A stretch of DNA of 64,000 nucleotides from Cladocopium goreaui. Its lineage: Eukaryota; Sar; Dinophyceae; Suessiales; Symbiodiniaceae. Below, in pieces: positions 53,135 through 60,943 of this stretch. The DNA lies in contig CAMXCT020000485.1 in NCBI GenBank assembly GCA_947184155.2, positions 62,001-126,000 on the forward strand, read 5' to 3'. Position 1 is the first letter of the stretch, and each line of letters opens with the position of its first letter. Made by a program: the position numbers and the translations under genes. The notes beneath the pieces were generated by a model, which ran no database searches, was not told where the DNA came from, and worked only from the letters and a program-made list of their open reading frames with translations.

Positions 53135-53431
53135 ATGACAATGGTAACACCAGAAGACATGACACTAGAAGAAATCAAAGAACAATTGGCACTATACAAT
53201 AGGCTGTATTATCAAAAGAGAAGACATGAAAAAGACTTTATGGAAACCAAAAGGTTAAGCGCTATTAGACATCACCGGCGAAAGAAGCTAAATGAAATGG
53301 TGGATGATGGAAAAATAGAACTGAAAGACATCAACTATGAAAATGAAAATGAAAACGATAAACCCACTGTCAAAGCAACCAAGCCAAGAAAGTATAAAGG
53401 CACAACATACAATATAATTTCCACTGCGTAA
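53135..53431 (+). CDS. Small charged virus protein
   Basis: 98 residues: a helical N-terminus (MTLEEIKEQLALYNRLYYQK), a basic patch (RRHEKDF; RHHRRKKLNEMVDDG) and an Asn/Glu-rich tail ending in KYKGTTYNIISTA. It is the first gene after the 26-bp motif and is followed by the GC-rich repeat island. A DNA-associated role is possible from its charge, but no family is recognised. Confidence 0.5.
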   Translation: MTMVTPEDMTLEEIKEQLALYNRLYYQKRRHEKDFMETKRLSAIRHHRRKKLNEMVDDGKIELKDINYENENENDKPTVKATKPRKYKGTTYNIISTA

Positions 53432-53474
53432 TTATTTGAAAATATTTAATAAAAGCATGTTTTATTAAATATTC

Positions 53475-53795
53475 ATCCTTACCCCAGACCCTTACCCCAA
53501 TCCATCAGGGTTTGATTTCCTTATTCTAGCAGGGCCTTACCCCAGACCCTTACCCCAGAGCCTCAGGGAAAGCCCCCCAGACCCTTACCCCGGACCCTTA
53601 CCCCAGAGCCTCGGGGAAACAGATTTTTTGAAGACGGGGGCTAAAAACCCTTACCCCAGACCCTTACCCCAGACCCTTACCCCAGAGCCTCAGGGAAAGC
53701 CCCCAGGCAAAGCCCCCAAGACCCTTACCCCAACACAACAGGGAGTGAACCCCAAACTGTCAGGGATTGAACCCCAGCCGGTCAGGATTTGAAAC
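53475..53795. repeat. GC-rich repeat island inside the AT-rich virus
   Basis: Built from CCCTTACCCCAGA units (about ten) mixed with GAGCCTCAGGGAAAGCCCCC and CAGGGATTGAACCCCAG-like units. The minus strand has repeated GGGGTAAGGGTCTGGGGTAAG, so closely spaced G-tracts could form G-quadruplexes. It lies between the 53.1-kb gene and the promoter of the next. It has no coding capacity and a composition foreign to the virus. Confidence 0.85.
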
Positions 53796-53814
53796 CTAAA
53801 ATTGGTAAAATATT

Positions 53815-53840
53815 TCTTGTAAAAAATGATTTAAAGAAAT
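53815..53840 (+). promoter_or_regulatory. 26-bp virus promoter motif, copy 2
   Basis: TCTTGTAAAAAA, TG, then ATTTAAAGAAAT; it ends 12 bases before ATG 53,853. Confidence 0.7.
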
Positions 53841-53852
53841 GTTTTTATACAT

Positions 53853-54473
53853 ATGTATATGGTGAGTATGTGTTGTGAGGACTGTAAGACTGAAAAGCTT
53901 AAATCAAACACCTAAAACAAAATGTTATTAGAAGAACATTGTAAATATATTAGTGAGTATTTAGGCTGTGATGATTGCATTAAAATGAATGCTATATTAA
54001 ATGACCCTATATATAAAACACTTGACCCAGAACAACAACAAATATATAAGGTAATCAAAATGTTTCCATTCCCTAAAACCATAAAAGAATTGAAACACAT
54101 ATTTTCTCATTATATATTTTACGGTCATAGTTGCATTTATTGGGGGGATAGAGCCAAATTACCAATATTAAGAAACCTATTAAATAAAACAACTTTTTCA
54201 ATCATTAAAAATTATTACAATAATATGTATATAAATGATTTGTATGAAAATGACTTCATAAGAAATAAAGAAACAATGAAGCAGGAGTTAGAAAAGAAGA
54301 AGGTATGGTGGTCTCCTAAATATTGCTTATTGTCATTTATAAAACTATTTTTGATATACTACAAGTTAAATAATCCTACAAAATATTTTCAATTTTGTAG
54401 TCTTCGTTATGGTTTTGGAACATTTATAGAGACAATCACAAAAAGAACAAAAACAACAACCAGAATATCATAA
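53853..54473 (+). pseudogene. Cysteine-rich virus protein A, in-frame stop near the N-terminus
   Basis: ATG 53,853 gives MYMVSMCCEDCKTEKLKSNT, then TAA (53,913-53,915), and the same frame continues from ATG 53,922 for 183 residues (LLEEHCKYISEYLGCDDCIK...). Read across the stop, two CxxC pairs and a middle Cys line up with protein B at 55.5 kb, suggesting one zinc-binding N-terminal domain. Later parts also correspond (IYKVIKMFPFPKTIKELKHI against IYIFTLINKFP...). It may now start at 53,922 without the first zinc half, or the stop may be suppressed. It is followed after 23 bases by the integrase and has no separate promoter between them, so the two are probably co-transcribed. Confidence 0.55.
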
Positions 54474-54496
54474 ATATAAATATCACCTTTATTAAT

Positions 54497-55423
54497 ATGA
54501 CATATGTTAATAAAGATGATATAATTAAAAACATATATTTTGATAGGTCAGGCTTTGGTTCAGTTCAAACAACTTACCAAGATGCAAAAAAGAAAGAACC
54601 AAGCATAACTTTAAATGATGTGAAGGAATGGTTTAAGAAGAATGTAGAAGTAAAGAGAAAGCAAAGAGGGTTTAATTCTTTTGTTGCCCCTTATAACAGT
54701 CATACATACCAAATAGACTTATTCTTTATGGGTAAAACTGATTTTGAAAATAAGCAAAAATTTAGAGCTGGATTAGTGTTGATAGATGTTTTAAGTAAAT
54801 ATGCTGTTGTAGTTCCAATAAAAAGTAAAGATGGTCCTGATGTCATAGCTGGAACAATGGAAGCATTAAATAAAATGAAAGAGAAGCCTGAACTTATTTA
54901 CACTGATGATGAGAGAGCAATAGCCGGTGATGATTTCAAGGAATATGTAGAAGGTGAAGGCATAGAACTACATAGAACCAGAAACCACCCTGCCTTCGCT
55001 GAAAGGTTTATTAGAACCTTTAAGGATATGCTTTTCAAAAGAGTTGAAGCTGATGAAAAGAAAGGCAAGGAGAATTTACAATGGATTGATTATATTTTTG
55101 AAATTATGCTTACTTATAATGATAAAATGGTTCATTCCGCTACTAATATGACACCAAGTAAGGCAAGAAAGAATGAAAATGAATTTAGGGCAAGATTGAA
55201 TGTATCAATGAAAGCAAGAAAGGATAGGATTTATCCAGAGTTGAAAGTTGGTGATAAAGTCAAGATTATGAGGAAGAAGGCAATTACGGAAAAAGAAAGG
55301 ACATCCAACTTTTTAAAAGGTGAATATACAGTGGAAGCAGTTACAAAATCATTAGGGCAAACTTATTTCAGGATGACTGACTACCCAAGAAAATTGATGA
55401 GGCACGAACTATTGAAAGTTTGA
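54497..55423 (+). CDS. rve-family (retroviral-like) integrase of PLV/Maverick type
   Basis: 308 residues from ATG 54,497. The N-terminal segment (GFGSVQTTYQDAKKKEPSIT, LNDVKEWFKKN, KRKQRGFNSFVAP) is characteristic of PLV and Maverick integrases. The catalytic core has Asp74 (YQIDLFFMG), Asp137 (LIYTDDERAI) and Glu169 (HPAFAERFIRTFKDM), with about 31 residues between the second Asp and Glu. The C-terminus (YPELKVGDKVKIMRKKA ... FLKGEYTVEAV) is an SH3/chromo-like DNA-binding fold. It inserts the virus DNA into the host and would make a short target duplication; polintons usually make 6 bp. No zinc-binding HHCC is visible. The gene is intact. Confidence 0.85.
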   Translation: MTYVNKDDIIKNIYFDRSGFGSVQTTYQDAKKKEPSITLNDVKEWFKKNVEVKRKQRGFNSFVAPYNSHTYQIDLFFMGKTDFENKQKFRAGLVLIDVLSKYAVVVPIKSKDGPDVIAGTMEALNKMKEKPELIYTDDERAIAGDDFKEYVEGEGIELHRTRNHPAFAERFIRTFKDMLFKRVEADEKKGKENLQWIDYIFEIMLTYNDKMVHSATNMTPSKARKNENEFRARLNVSMKARKDRIYPELKVGDKVKIMRKKAITEKERTSNFLKGEYTVEAVTKSLGQTYFRMTDYPRKLMRHELLKV

Positions 55424-55444
55424 CTTTTTAGATTGAAAAATATT

Positions 55445-55470
55445 TCTTGTAAAAAAGCATTTAAAGAAAT
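55445..55470 (+). promoter_or_regulatory. 26-bp virus promoter motif, copy 3
   Basis: TCTTGTAAAAAA, GC, then ATTTAAAGAAAT; it ends 24 bases before ATG 55,495 and just after the integrase stop. Confidence 0.7.
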
Positions 55471-55474
55471 ATTG

Positions 55475-55478
55475 TCTA
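55475..55478 (+). promoter_or_regulatory. TCTA box for the 55.5-kb gene
   Basis: TCTA 16 bases before ATG 55,495, directly after the 26-bp motif. Confidence 0.4.
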
Positions 55479-55494
55479 TATGTAGTATATAGTG

Positions 55495-56114
55495 ATGAGT
55501 GATAGTGAGAGTGAATACAGTGAATACAGTGATACAGAAAGAGAAGACATTGACGCAAAGAATATCATTAAGAATAAGTTTTTGTCTCATACATGTTCAG
55601 ATTGTTGTAAGATGAAGTCCTTGATTAAGCAGGGCTTTATAAGTGATGTATCTGATATTATTTGTGAATATATATACAGTGTGAAAATTGTTCTTATGTA
55701 TTGAATACAATTGATAACATGAAAAATAGAGATGTTGATATTGATATTAGAAATCCAAATGTTGATGAAGACATAGAAATTTACATTTTCACTTTAATTA
55801 ACAAATTTCCTAATGATGTTAAGGTATTAGACGTTATATTTGATTTTGAGGATGTTGAAGATATAACTGTCAATATGATAAACAGATTATATTATATGTC
55901 TTTTAATGAAGAAGACTTATACTACGAAGAAGTTGATATTGAAAGGGCTGTTTTGAATGATGTCTTGAATGTTTCGGAATTAAAATTGGCATTTCATAGA
56001 ATATTGAGGTGGAGAAGGTGGTTTCATGAACCAATAGGCAATAACATATACAATGAAAAAACGATTGACAAAATCAAAAAAAGAATTCAACAACAAGTAT
56101 TGAGATATTTGTAA
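55495..56114 (+). pseudogene. Cysteine-rich virus protein B, paralogue of A, frameshifted
   Basis: ATG 55,495 (MSDSESEYSEYSDTEREDID, acidic) leads to HTCSDCCKMKSLIKQGFISD and a Cys in IICEYIY, then stops at 55,704. A second frame, open from 55,668, begins ...CENCSYVLNTIDNMKNRDVD and runs to 56,114. Joining near 55,670-55,680 gives CxxC, Cys and CxxC in the same order and similar spacing as protein A, so one zinc-binding domain followed by a helical region is likely. No ATG opens the second frame until 55,719. Both paralogues are broken in the same short domain, which is odd. The role is unknown; it lies between integrase and polymerase. Confidence 0.5.
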
Positions 56115-56202
56115 AAGACCATTACATAAACTTTATGAATAAAACCTATTCATAAGATTTATGTTTTTTTTTCTAGAATATGTAGCTTTACATTAACATA
56201 TT

Positions 56203-56228
56203 TCTTGTAAAAAAGTATTTAAAGAAAT
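56203..56228 (+). promoter_or_regulatory. 26-bp virus promoter motif, copy 4
   Basis: TCTTGTAAAAAA, GT, then ATTTAAAGAAAT; it ends 31 bases before ATG 56,260. This gene has no TCTA box. Confidence 0.7.
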
Positions 56229-56259
56229 ATTATTATAATATTAATATATAAACTGTTAT

Positions 56260-59200
56260 ATGAGTAAGTTTATCCAAAGAAATATTAATGAGCTGAACAG
56301 GCTCAAACAAAGCAACACCAAGAATTCCAACAAAGCAACTGTGAAAAGAGTTGATGAAATAATCAAACTATATACTGAAAGAAAAATATCAAATGTAGCA
56401 ACTGCTGAAAATCTGATTAAAGGTCTTACCTCTGATGATAAAAGGACTTATGAAAAGGCATTTAAAAAATACAAGGACAACATAAACAAGTTCAAAGAAA
56501 CCAAGCCAATAAAAGAAAGAATAGCAGAGACAAAAGAAAAAAAGAAGGACAAAACATATCTTATAAATTTTCAAATTTACACTTGGAGAAGCCCAAGGAA
56601 TGAGAAAATGAAAAGTGCCTTTTCAAAGAATGGTGTCAAATATTACATTGACAGTTTTGATGTCAAACAAGCCACAATCAAAATCAAAGAAGAATTTCCG
56701 AAGGATATTATCAAACAAGTTGTTTATAGATATAAAGATGCAGTGAGAAATGAAACTGGCAGTATCACCCATGGAAACGAAAATGAGATGTTTAGAAAAC
56801 TAATCAAATTTTTGAGAACAGATGAGGAGTTTAATGACACATTTGAAGAGCTGATGAGATATTATGACAATTTGTTTCAAGCAATCAAAATTACCAGTGT
56901 TGAATTTGTAAATAGCAAGGGTGAAAAGTTTGATATTCTGAGGGAAAACTTGACTGATGCAACTAACATATCAATATATCATAGATACATTAACACACCT
57001 ATTTATATGGAAGCATCCACTATACAAAAAGCAATCCAAAACGGCAATCATATTGAAAATGAATGTTGGATTAATGCGCTGACTGATTTTTACAAGGATA
57101 CTTTAATGAGTGAGAAAAACAGAAATAGATTGACAAGAGAAAAGGTAATTGAAATCATAGGCAGAGACAACTTCCATGAGAAGGGGGCATCTATTGCGGA
57201 AATGGAGCAAGTCTTCAAGCAATATAGAATTCAGGTCAGGATTTTTGATTTTATGAATAGGCTCATTTATAAACATGACCCAGAAAAGAGAAATCATCAT
57301 ATCAAAACCCTTTATGCCATGGTGAAGAACAATCATATATATGTTTTAAATCATGATTTGAAAAGCATTCAGCAAGGACAAGCAAACAAACATAGCCTAG
57401 GTGTGAAAGCATCAACTGACTATTATTTAAATGAAAAGGATGAACCGCCCGAATTCAGAATGATTAAAGATATAAATGAGATATTAAAAATCAAGGGTGA
57501 GGATAATGAAGATATGAATATAGTTTTAGAAAATAACAATTTAACTGAGGTATTCTTTCAGCTGGTGAAAAGCGGATATGAACCAAGAATAAGTTTCCAA
57601 ACAATCGTTACAGAAATCAGACTAAAATTAGGCAAAACAAAATATATCATAAAAACTCAAAATCTGATTAAGTCATCATGTGATGGATGTATAGCAGTTG
57701 ATGATGAAATAACATACAACAGAATGAATAAAGCAATGTTTATTTTCAATAAGTCTTTATTTAATCCATTACACAAGTCCTTCTACAATGACATTGATGT
57801 AGCAATATTGAATGAAGCAAGGACGATAGTTCCATCAGGTCTTTTTTGTTGCGCTAAGGCTTTTCCAACTGATGTTTTTGAAGCTGATGTATCCAAGGCA
57901 TTTACATTAGCATTCATGAGTATGAATGAAATTCCAGTATTCAATCAGTTTGACATTTGGCAAGTTTATACTGACAACATTGATATTACAACATTGCATG
58001 ATTTAACTCTATATTATGTGGAGGTTCAGGGGGAACTATTCAACAGAAAGCTTTTATTCAACAAAAAATATTGCTTGATATATGGCTTATTTTTGAAAAA
58101 GGTCATGTGTGGAAGAATAAATATTTTGTATTACAAGCAACCTTCAAGAACATATGAATGTAATTACAAAGAAATCATTGATGAATTATGGAAGCATGAA
58201 ATCAGTAGCAATTCCGATTTAGACAAGACTATCAAAAAACTGATTGCCAATATAAATTTTGGACTTCTTGAAAAAGGAGGCTCAACCAGTCAAAAAAGCA
58301 TGGTCTTTAAGCACCTAAGGGAAGCAGTGAATTATCAAGCAGAATATGGAGGCAAAATACATAAACTGACTGATGTTGAAGTTGAACATATTGAAACCAA
58401 GAGTGATGACAGTCTAAAAATAAGAGAATATGATAGTGAAGGTGAAAGTTATTATATATTAAATTTGAAGGACAAAGCCCAATTACAAAATGGATTTAGA
58501 TACATGAAGGAATTGCTTTTACAATACCATAACTTCAAAATGTATCAAGACTACTATAAGTTAAGAAGTAATGGTGTTAAGGTATATAGTGTTAAAACTG
58601 ATGCATTTGTAATTCAAAGATGTGATGAGGAGAGGACAAAAATGATATTGGACTTCCATAATGGAATTGGAGGATGGAGAATTAGCAAGTATGAAGATAT
58701 TAAATTACCAAGTGTAGAATATGAAATTGCAAAAAATGAACAGGTTGAAATACCAACTTATAAGCATACAGTCATTGAAATTAAAAACGAATACGACACT
58801 GATAATATCATTGAAGTTATTAAGGGGCATAATCCAATGATGATAAGGGGCGTTTATCCAGGAACCGGAAAATCATTTATATGTCAGAAAATGGTAGATA
58901 AAGGTTATAAGATAATATTTGTATGTCCTACTAATAGATTACTACAAGAATTTGAAGGAGACGCCTTAACATTAAATAAGTTTTTTGGTATAAGTTTTGG
59001 TGATGTAAAGTTAGAGCCATTTGATTATTCAGGGTATGATGTTATAGTCTTTGATGAGGTTTATTTTAGTAGTCTAAGCACTTATTGGAGAATAAAGCAA
59101 TTCGTAGAAGACAATAAGCATAACAAAATAACAATTGCTACCGGGGACACCAAGCAATTAAAACCTATTCAACCACTAACTAACATTCAAGAGTATGAAG

Positions 59201-60120
59201 TATATGCAGACCATATCATTAACAATATTTTTACAAATAGTATATTATTAAAAGAATGCAAGAGATTGAAAACACAAGAGGATAAGGACAAATTAAGCAA
59301 TGTAAAAACTGATATTCTTGTAAATAAGCTTCCTTTCAAGGAAATCATTGAAAAATATTTCAGATATACTACTAGTATAAGTGGTTCAAAGCATAATATT
59401 GCCTATTTAAATGATACTTGTAAGAATGTAGCAACTGAAATTAGGAAATTGGAAAATAGAAAAGATGAATATGAAGTAGGTGAATTCTTGATATGTAGAG
59501 AATATACTAAAACTCAAACGTCAGTTTTTAATGTAAATTTTAAATACAAAATAGTTCATATTGGAAAGGATGGAGTGATGACATTAAAGAACACTAAAAC
59601 TAATATACTACAATCCTTAAAAATTCAAAAGGTAAGGGATAATTTCATATTCGCCCATTGCACTACCTGCCATTCAGCCCAAGGTAGTAGCATAGATGGA
59701 GACATAACAATTTTTGATTATAACCATTATGACATTAAAAAATATAGAGAGTGGTTATGGACTGCAATCACAAGAGCAAGGGATTTAAACAAGGTAAAGT
59801 TTTATAAATATAGTGATGATGTAAATGATGATTTCAACTATAAATGCATGAAAAGTAAATATGAAAGAAACATTGAGAATTACAAGCAACAGGACAGAAA
59901 AGCAAAAAGAAAAATACCAAAAGAAGGCTATGTAAATGTTGAATGGTTTTTTAGTAATATAACTAACCAATGTAACTATTGTGGATGTGGATTTCATACA
60001 ATTATAAAAGGGGGAAAGATAACAACAAACCTAACCGCTCAAAGGGTTAATAATGAATATACTCATACATTGGATAATATAATACCATATTGCGACAGGT
60101 GCAATTGTAGTTGTAGATAA
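56260..60120 (+). CDS. Family-B DNA polymerase - SF1 helicase - HNH-like fusion protein
   Basis: 1286 residues, intact. Residues 1-100 are basic. Residues 260-370 resemble an OTU-like cysteine-protease fold: Cys269 in ENECWINAL and His359 in NNHIYVLN (inference). The polymerase palm follows: motif A EADVSKAFTLAF (Asp543), motif B KLIANINFGLLE (Asn666, Gly668) and motif C YSVKTDAF (Asp781). No clear 3'-5' exonuclease motifs were found. The SF1 helicase has PGTGKS (868-872), VIVFDEVYF (Asp932-Glu933), ATGDTKQLKPI (963), HSAQGSSIDG and AITRAR (Arg1172). The C-terminus (1238-1282) is CNYC ... LDNIIPYCDRCN, a treble-clef HNH/endonuclease VII-like end. It should replicate the virus genome with its own unwinding activity. 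It is driven by motif copy 4. Confidence 0.8.
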   Translation: MSKFIQRNINELNRLKQSNTKNSNKATVKRVDEIIKLYTERKISNVATAENLIKGLTSDDKRTYEKAFKKYKDNINKFKETKPIKERIAETKEKKKDKTYLINFQIYTWRSPRNEKMKSAFSKNGVKYYIDSFDVKQATIKIKEEFPKDIIKQVVYRYKDAVRNETGSITHGNENEMFRKLIKFLRTDEEFNDTFEELMRYYDNLFQAIKITSVEFVNSKGEKFDILRENLTDATNISIYHRYINTPIYMEASTIQKAIQNGNHIENECWINALTDFYKDTLMSEKNRNRLTREKVIEIIGRDNFHEKGASIAEMEQVFKQYRIQVRIFDFMNRLIYKHDPEKRNHHIKTLYAMVKNNHIYVLNHDLKSIQQGQANKHSLGVKASTDYYLNEKDEPPEFRMIKDINEILKIKGEDNEDMNIVLENNNLTEVFFQLVKSGYEPRISFQTIVTEIRLKLGKTKYIIKTQNLIKSSCDGCIAVDDEITYNRMNKAMFIFNKSLFNPLHKSFYNDIDVAILNEARTIVPSGLFCCAKAFPTDVFEADVSKAFTLAFMSMNEIPVFNQFDIWQVYTDNIDITTLHDLTLYYVEVQGELFNRKLLFNKKYCLIYGLFLKKVMCGRINILYYKQPSRTYECNYKEIIDELWKHEISSNSDLDKTIKKLIANINFGLLEKGGSTSQKSMVFKHLREAVNYQAEYGGKIHKLTDVEVEHIETKSDDSLKIREYDSEGESYYILNLKDKAQLQNGFRYMKELLLQYHNFKMYQDYYKLRSNGVKVYSVKTDAFVIQRCDEERTKMILDFHNGIGGWRISKYEDIKLPSVEYEIAKNEQVEIPTYKHTVIEIKNEYDTDNIIEVIKGHNPMMIRGVYPGTGKSFICQKMVDKGYKIIFVCPTNRLLQEFEGDALTLNKFFGISFGDVKLEPFDYSGYDVIVFDEVYFSSLSTYWRIKQFVEDNKHNKITIATGDTKQLKPIQPLTNIQEYEVYADHIINNIFTNSILLKECKRLKTQEDKDKLSNVKTDILVNKLPFKEIIEKYFRYTTSISGSKHNIAYLNDTCKNVATEIRKLENRKDEYEVGEFLICREYTKTQTSVFNVNFKYKIVHIGKDGVMTLKNTKTNILQSLKIQKVRDNFIFAHCTTCHSAQGSSIDGDITIFDYNHYDIKKYREWLWTAITRARDLNKVKFYKYSDDVNDDFNYKCMKSKYERNIENYKQQDRKAKRKIPKEGYVNVEWFFSNITNQCNYCGCGFHTIIKGGKITTNLTAQRVNNEYTHTLDNIIPYCDRCNCSCR

Positions 60121-60483
60121 TGAGTGAAACAAACTTGATATTTTTTTCATAATCATTTTCCAAAAATTGCTATTGAATTTTCTTGTGTCTATTTCTCATA
60201 GAGTTCATTTCTCGTAATGAATAAGATACGTCTTGCTTTTTAACAAATACACTTGACATTAACATGTTCGTGTATAAGGGGGTGCTAGTATTTTTTCAAG
60301 GGCATTTAACCAAAAACTTGTTTATACTTGAACTTTGGTAAGAACTTTTGAAAACCGTTTTGTCAATTACTTTTTTCACCATGTCTCAAATGATATTTTT
60401 TGTAAAACCCTTTTAAAGAAACATTTACATAATACTTTATGAAGATTTCTTGGAAAATCCACCTTTTCAGGGAAAGAATATAT
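60121..60483. other. Virus right-end non-coding region with a decayed promoter motif
   Basis: AT-rich with no gene. TTGTAAAACCCTTTTAAAG at about 60,400 resembles the 26-bp motif and precedes a 20-codon frame (ATG 60,434), perhaps the remnant of a lost gene. Confidence 0.4.
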
Positions 60484-60911
60484 TCAAGGAAATCTTCCTA
60501 AGGTCTTGTGTGAAATGTTTTGGTAAATTCTATGAGGAGGACCTTGCCCCCGTTTTGTTGGATGATGGTTTTTGGTTATGTAGGTTACTTGTTGAAAATC
60601 CTTTTGAAGATTGTTGAGTTCAGTATCATCTTCAAAATGATTTGTGTTGTGGTTATTGTTGAGACTGTTTTGAAATGATGGTTGGAAAGATTGAGTTGAG
60701 AGATTGTTATGAAATTTTTGTTGAATGAAGTTTTTGAATGATGGTTTTATGAGATTGTTATGAAAGTTTTGTTGAATGAAGTTTTGGAAAGATTGAGTTG
60801 AGAGATTGTTTTGAAATGATGGTTGGATGATGTTTTTGAATGATGGTTTTATGAGATTGTTATGAAATGATGTTGAAAGTGTAGGGGGGTATGCAGGGTT
60901 ATGTGATGATA
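60484..60911 (-). repeat. Imperfect tandem repeats at the right end (possible low-complexity ORF)
   Basis: Units of about 27-54 bases ('ttgaatgatggttttatgagattgttatgaaa...') are repeated about eight times. On the minus strand they form an open frame with repeats such as NLIKPSFKNFIQQKFHNNLS, but the frame has only a TTG start, inside the inverted terminus. I regard it as subterminal repeats and not as a gene, though repeats in frame leave that open. Confidence 0.6.
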
Positions 60912-60938
60912 GGAAGATGGGCAAGGCCTACCCTAACT
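60912..60938 (-). repeat. Right terminal inverted repeat
   Basis: Exact inverse of 40,371-40,397. ATAAT follows at 60,939-60,943, matching ATAAT at 40,366-40,370. Confidence 0.8.
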
Positions 60939-60943
60939 ATAAT

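Larger units (their letters stand above)
40371..60938 (+). mobile_element. Integrated polinton-like virus (PLV), about 20.6 kb
   Basis: Perfect 27-bp inverted termini (40,371-40,397 and 60,912-60,938) are flanked on both sides by ATAAT, a possible 5-bp target duplication, although the AT-rich context weakens this. Inside lies the PLV/Maverick set: A32-like packaging ATPase, double-jelly-roll-type major capsid protein, penton-like minor capsid protein, rve integrase and family-B polymerase, plus a lipase-like protein and an S74 fibre protein. No adenovirus-type maturation protease was seen, which favours a PLV over a classical Polinton. The virus part (42.2-60.9 kb) is strongly AT-rich relative to the host, whereas 40.6-42.1 kb has host-like composition and an intron-containing gene. 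Confidence 0.85.

Noticed and set aside
53740..53790. tRNA T-arm-like sequence GGGGTTCAATCCCTG in the GC island
   Set aside because: The stem pairs poorly, no acceptor, D or anticodon arms are present, and it repeats as part of the satellite.
60484..60924. 146-residue minus-strand protein rich in Asn, Phe and Ser
   Set aside because: It starts only with TTG inside the terminal inverted repeat and is made of DNA-level tandem repeats; reported as a repeat.
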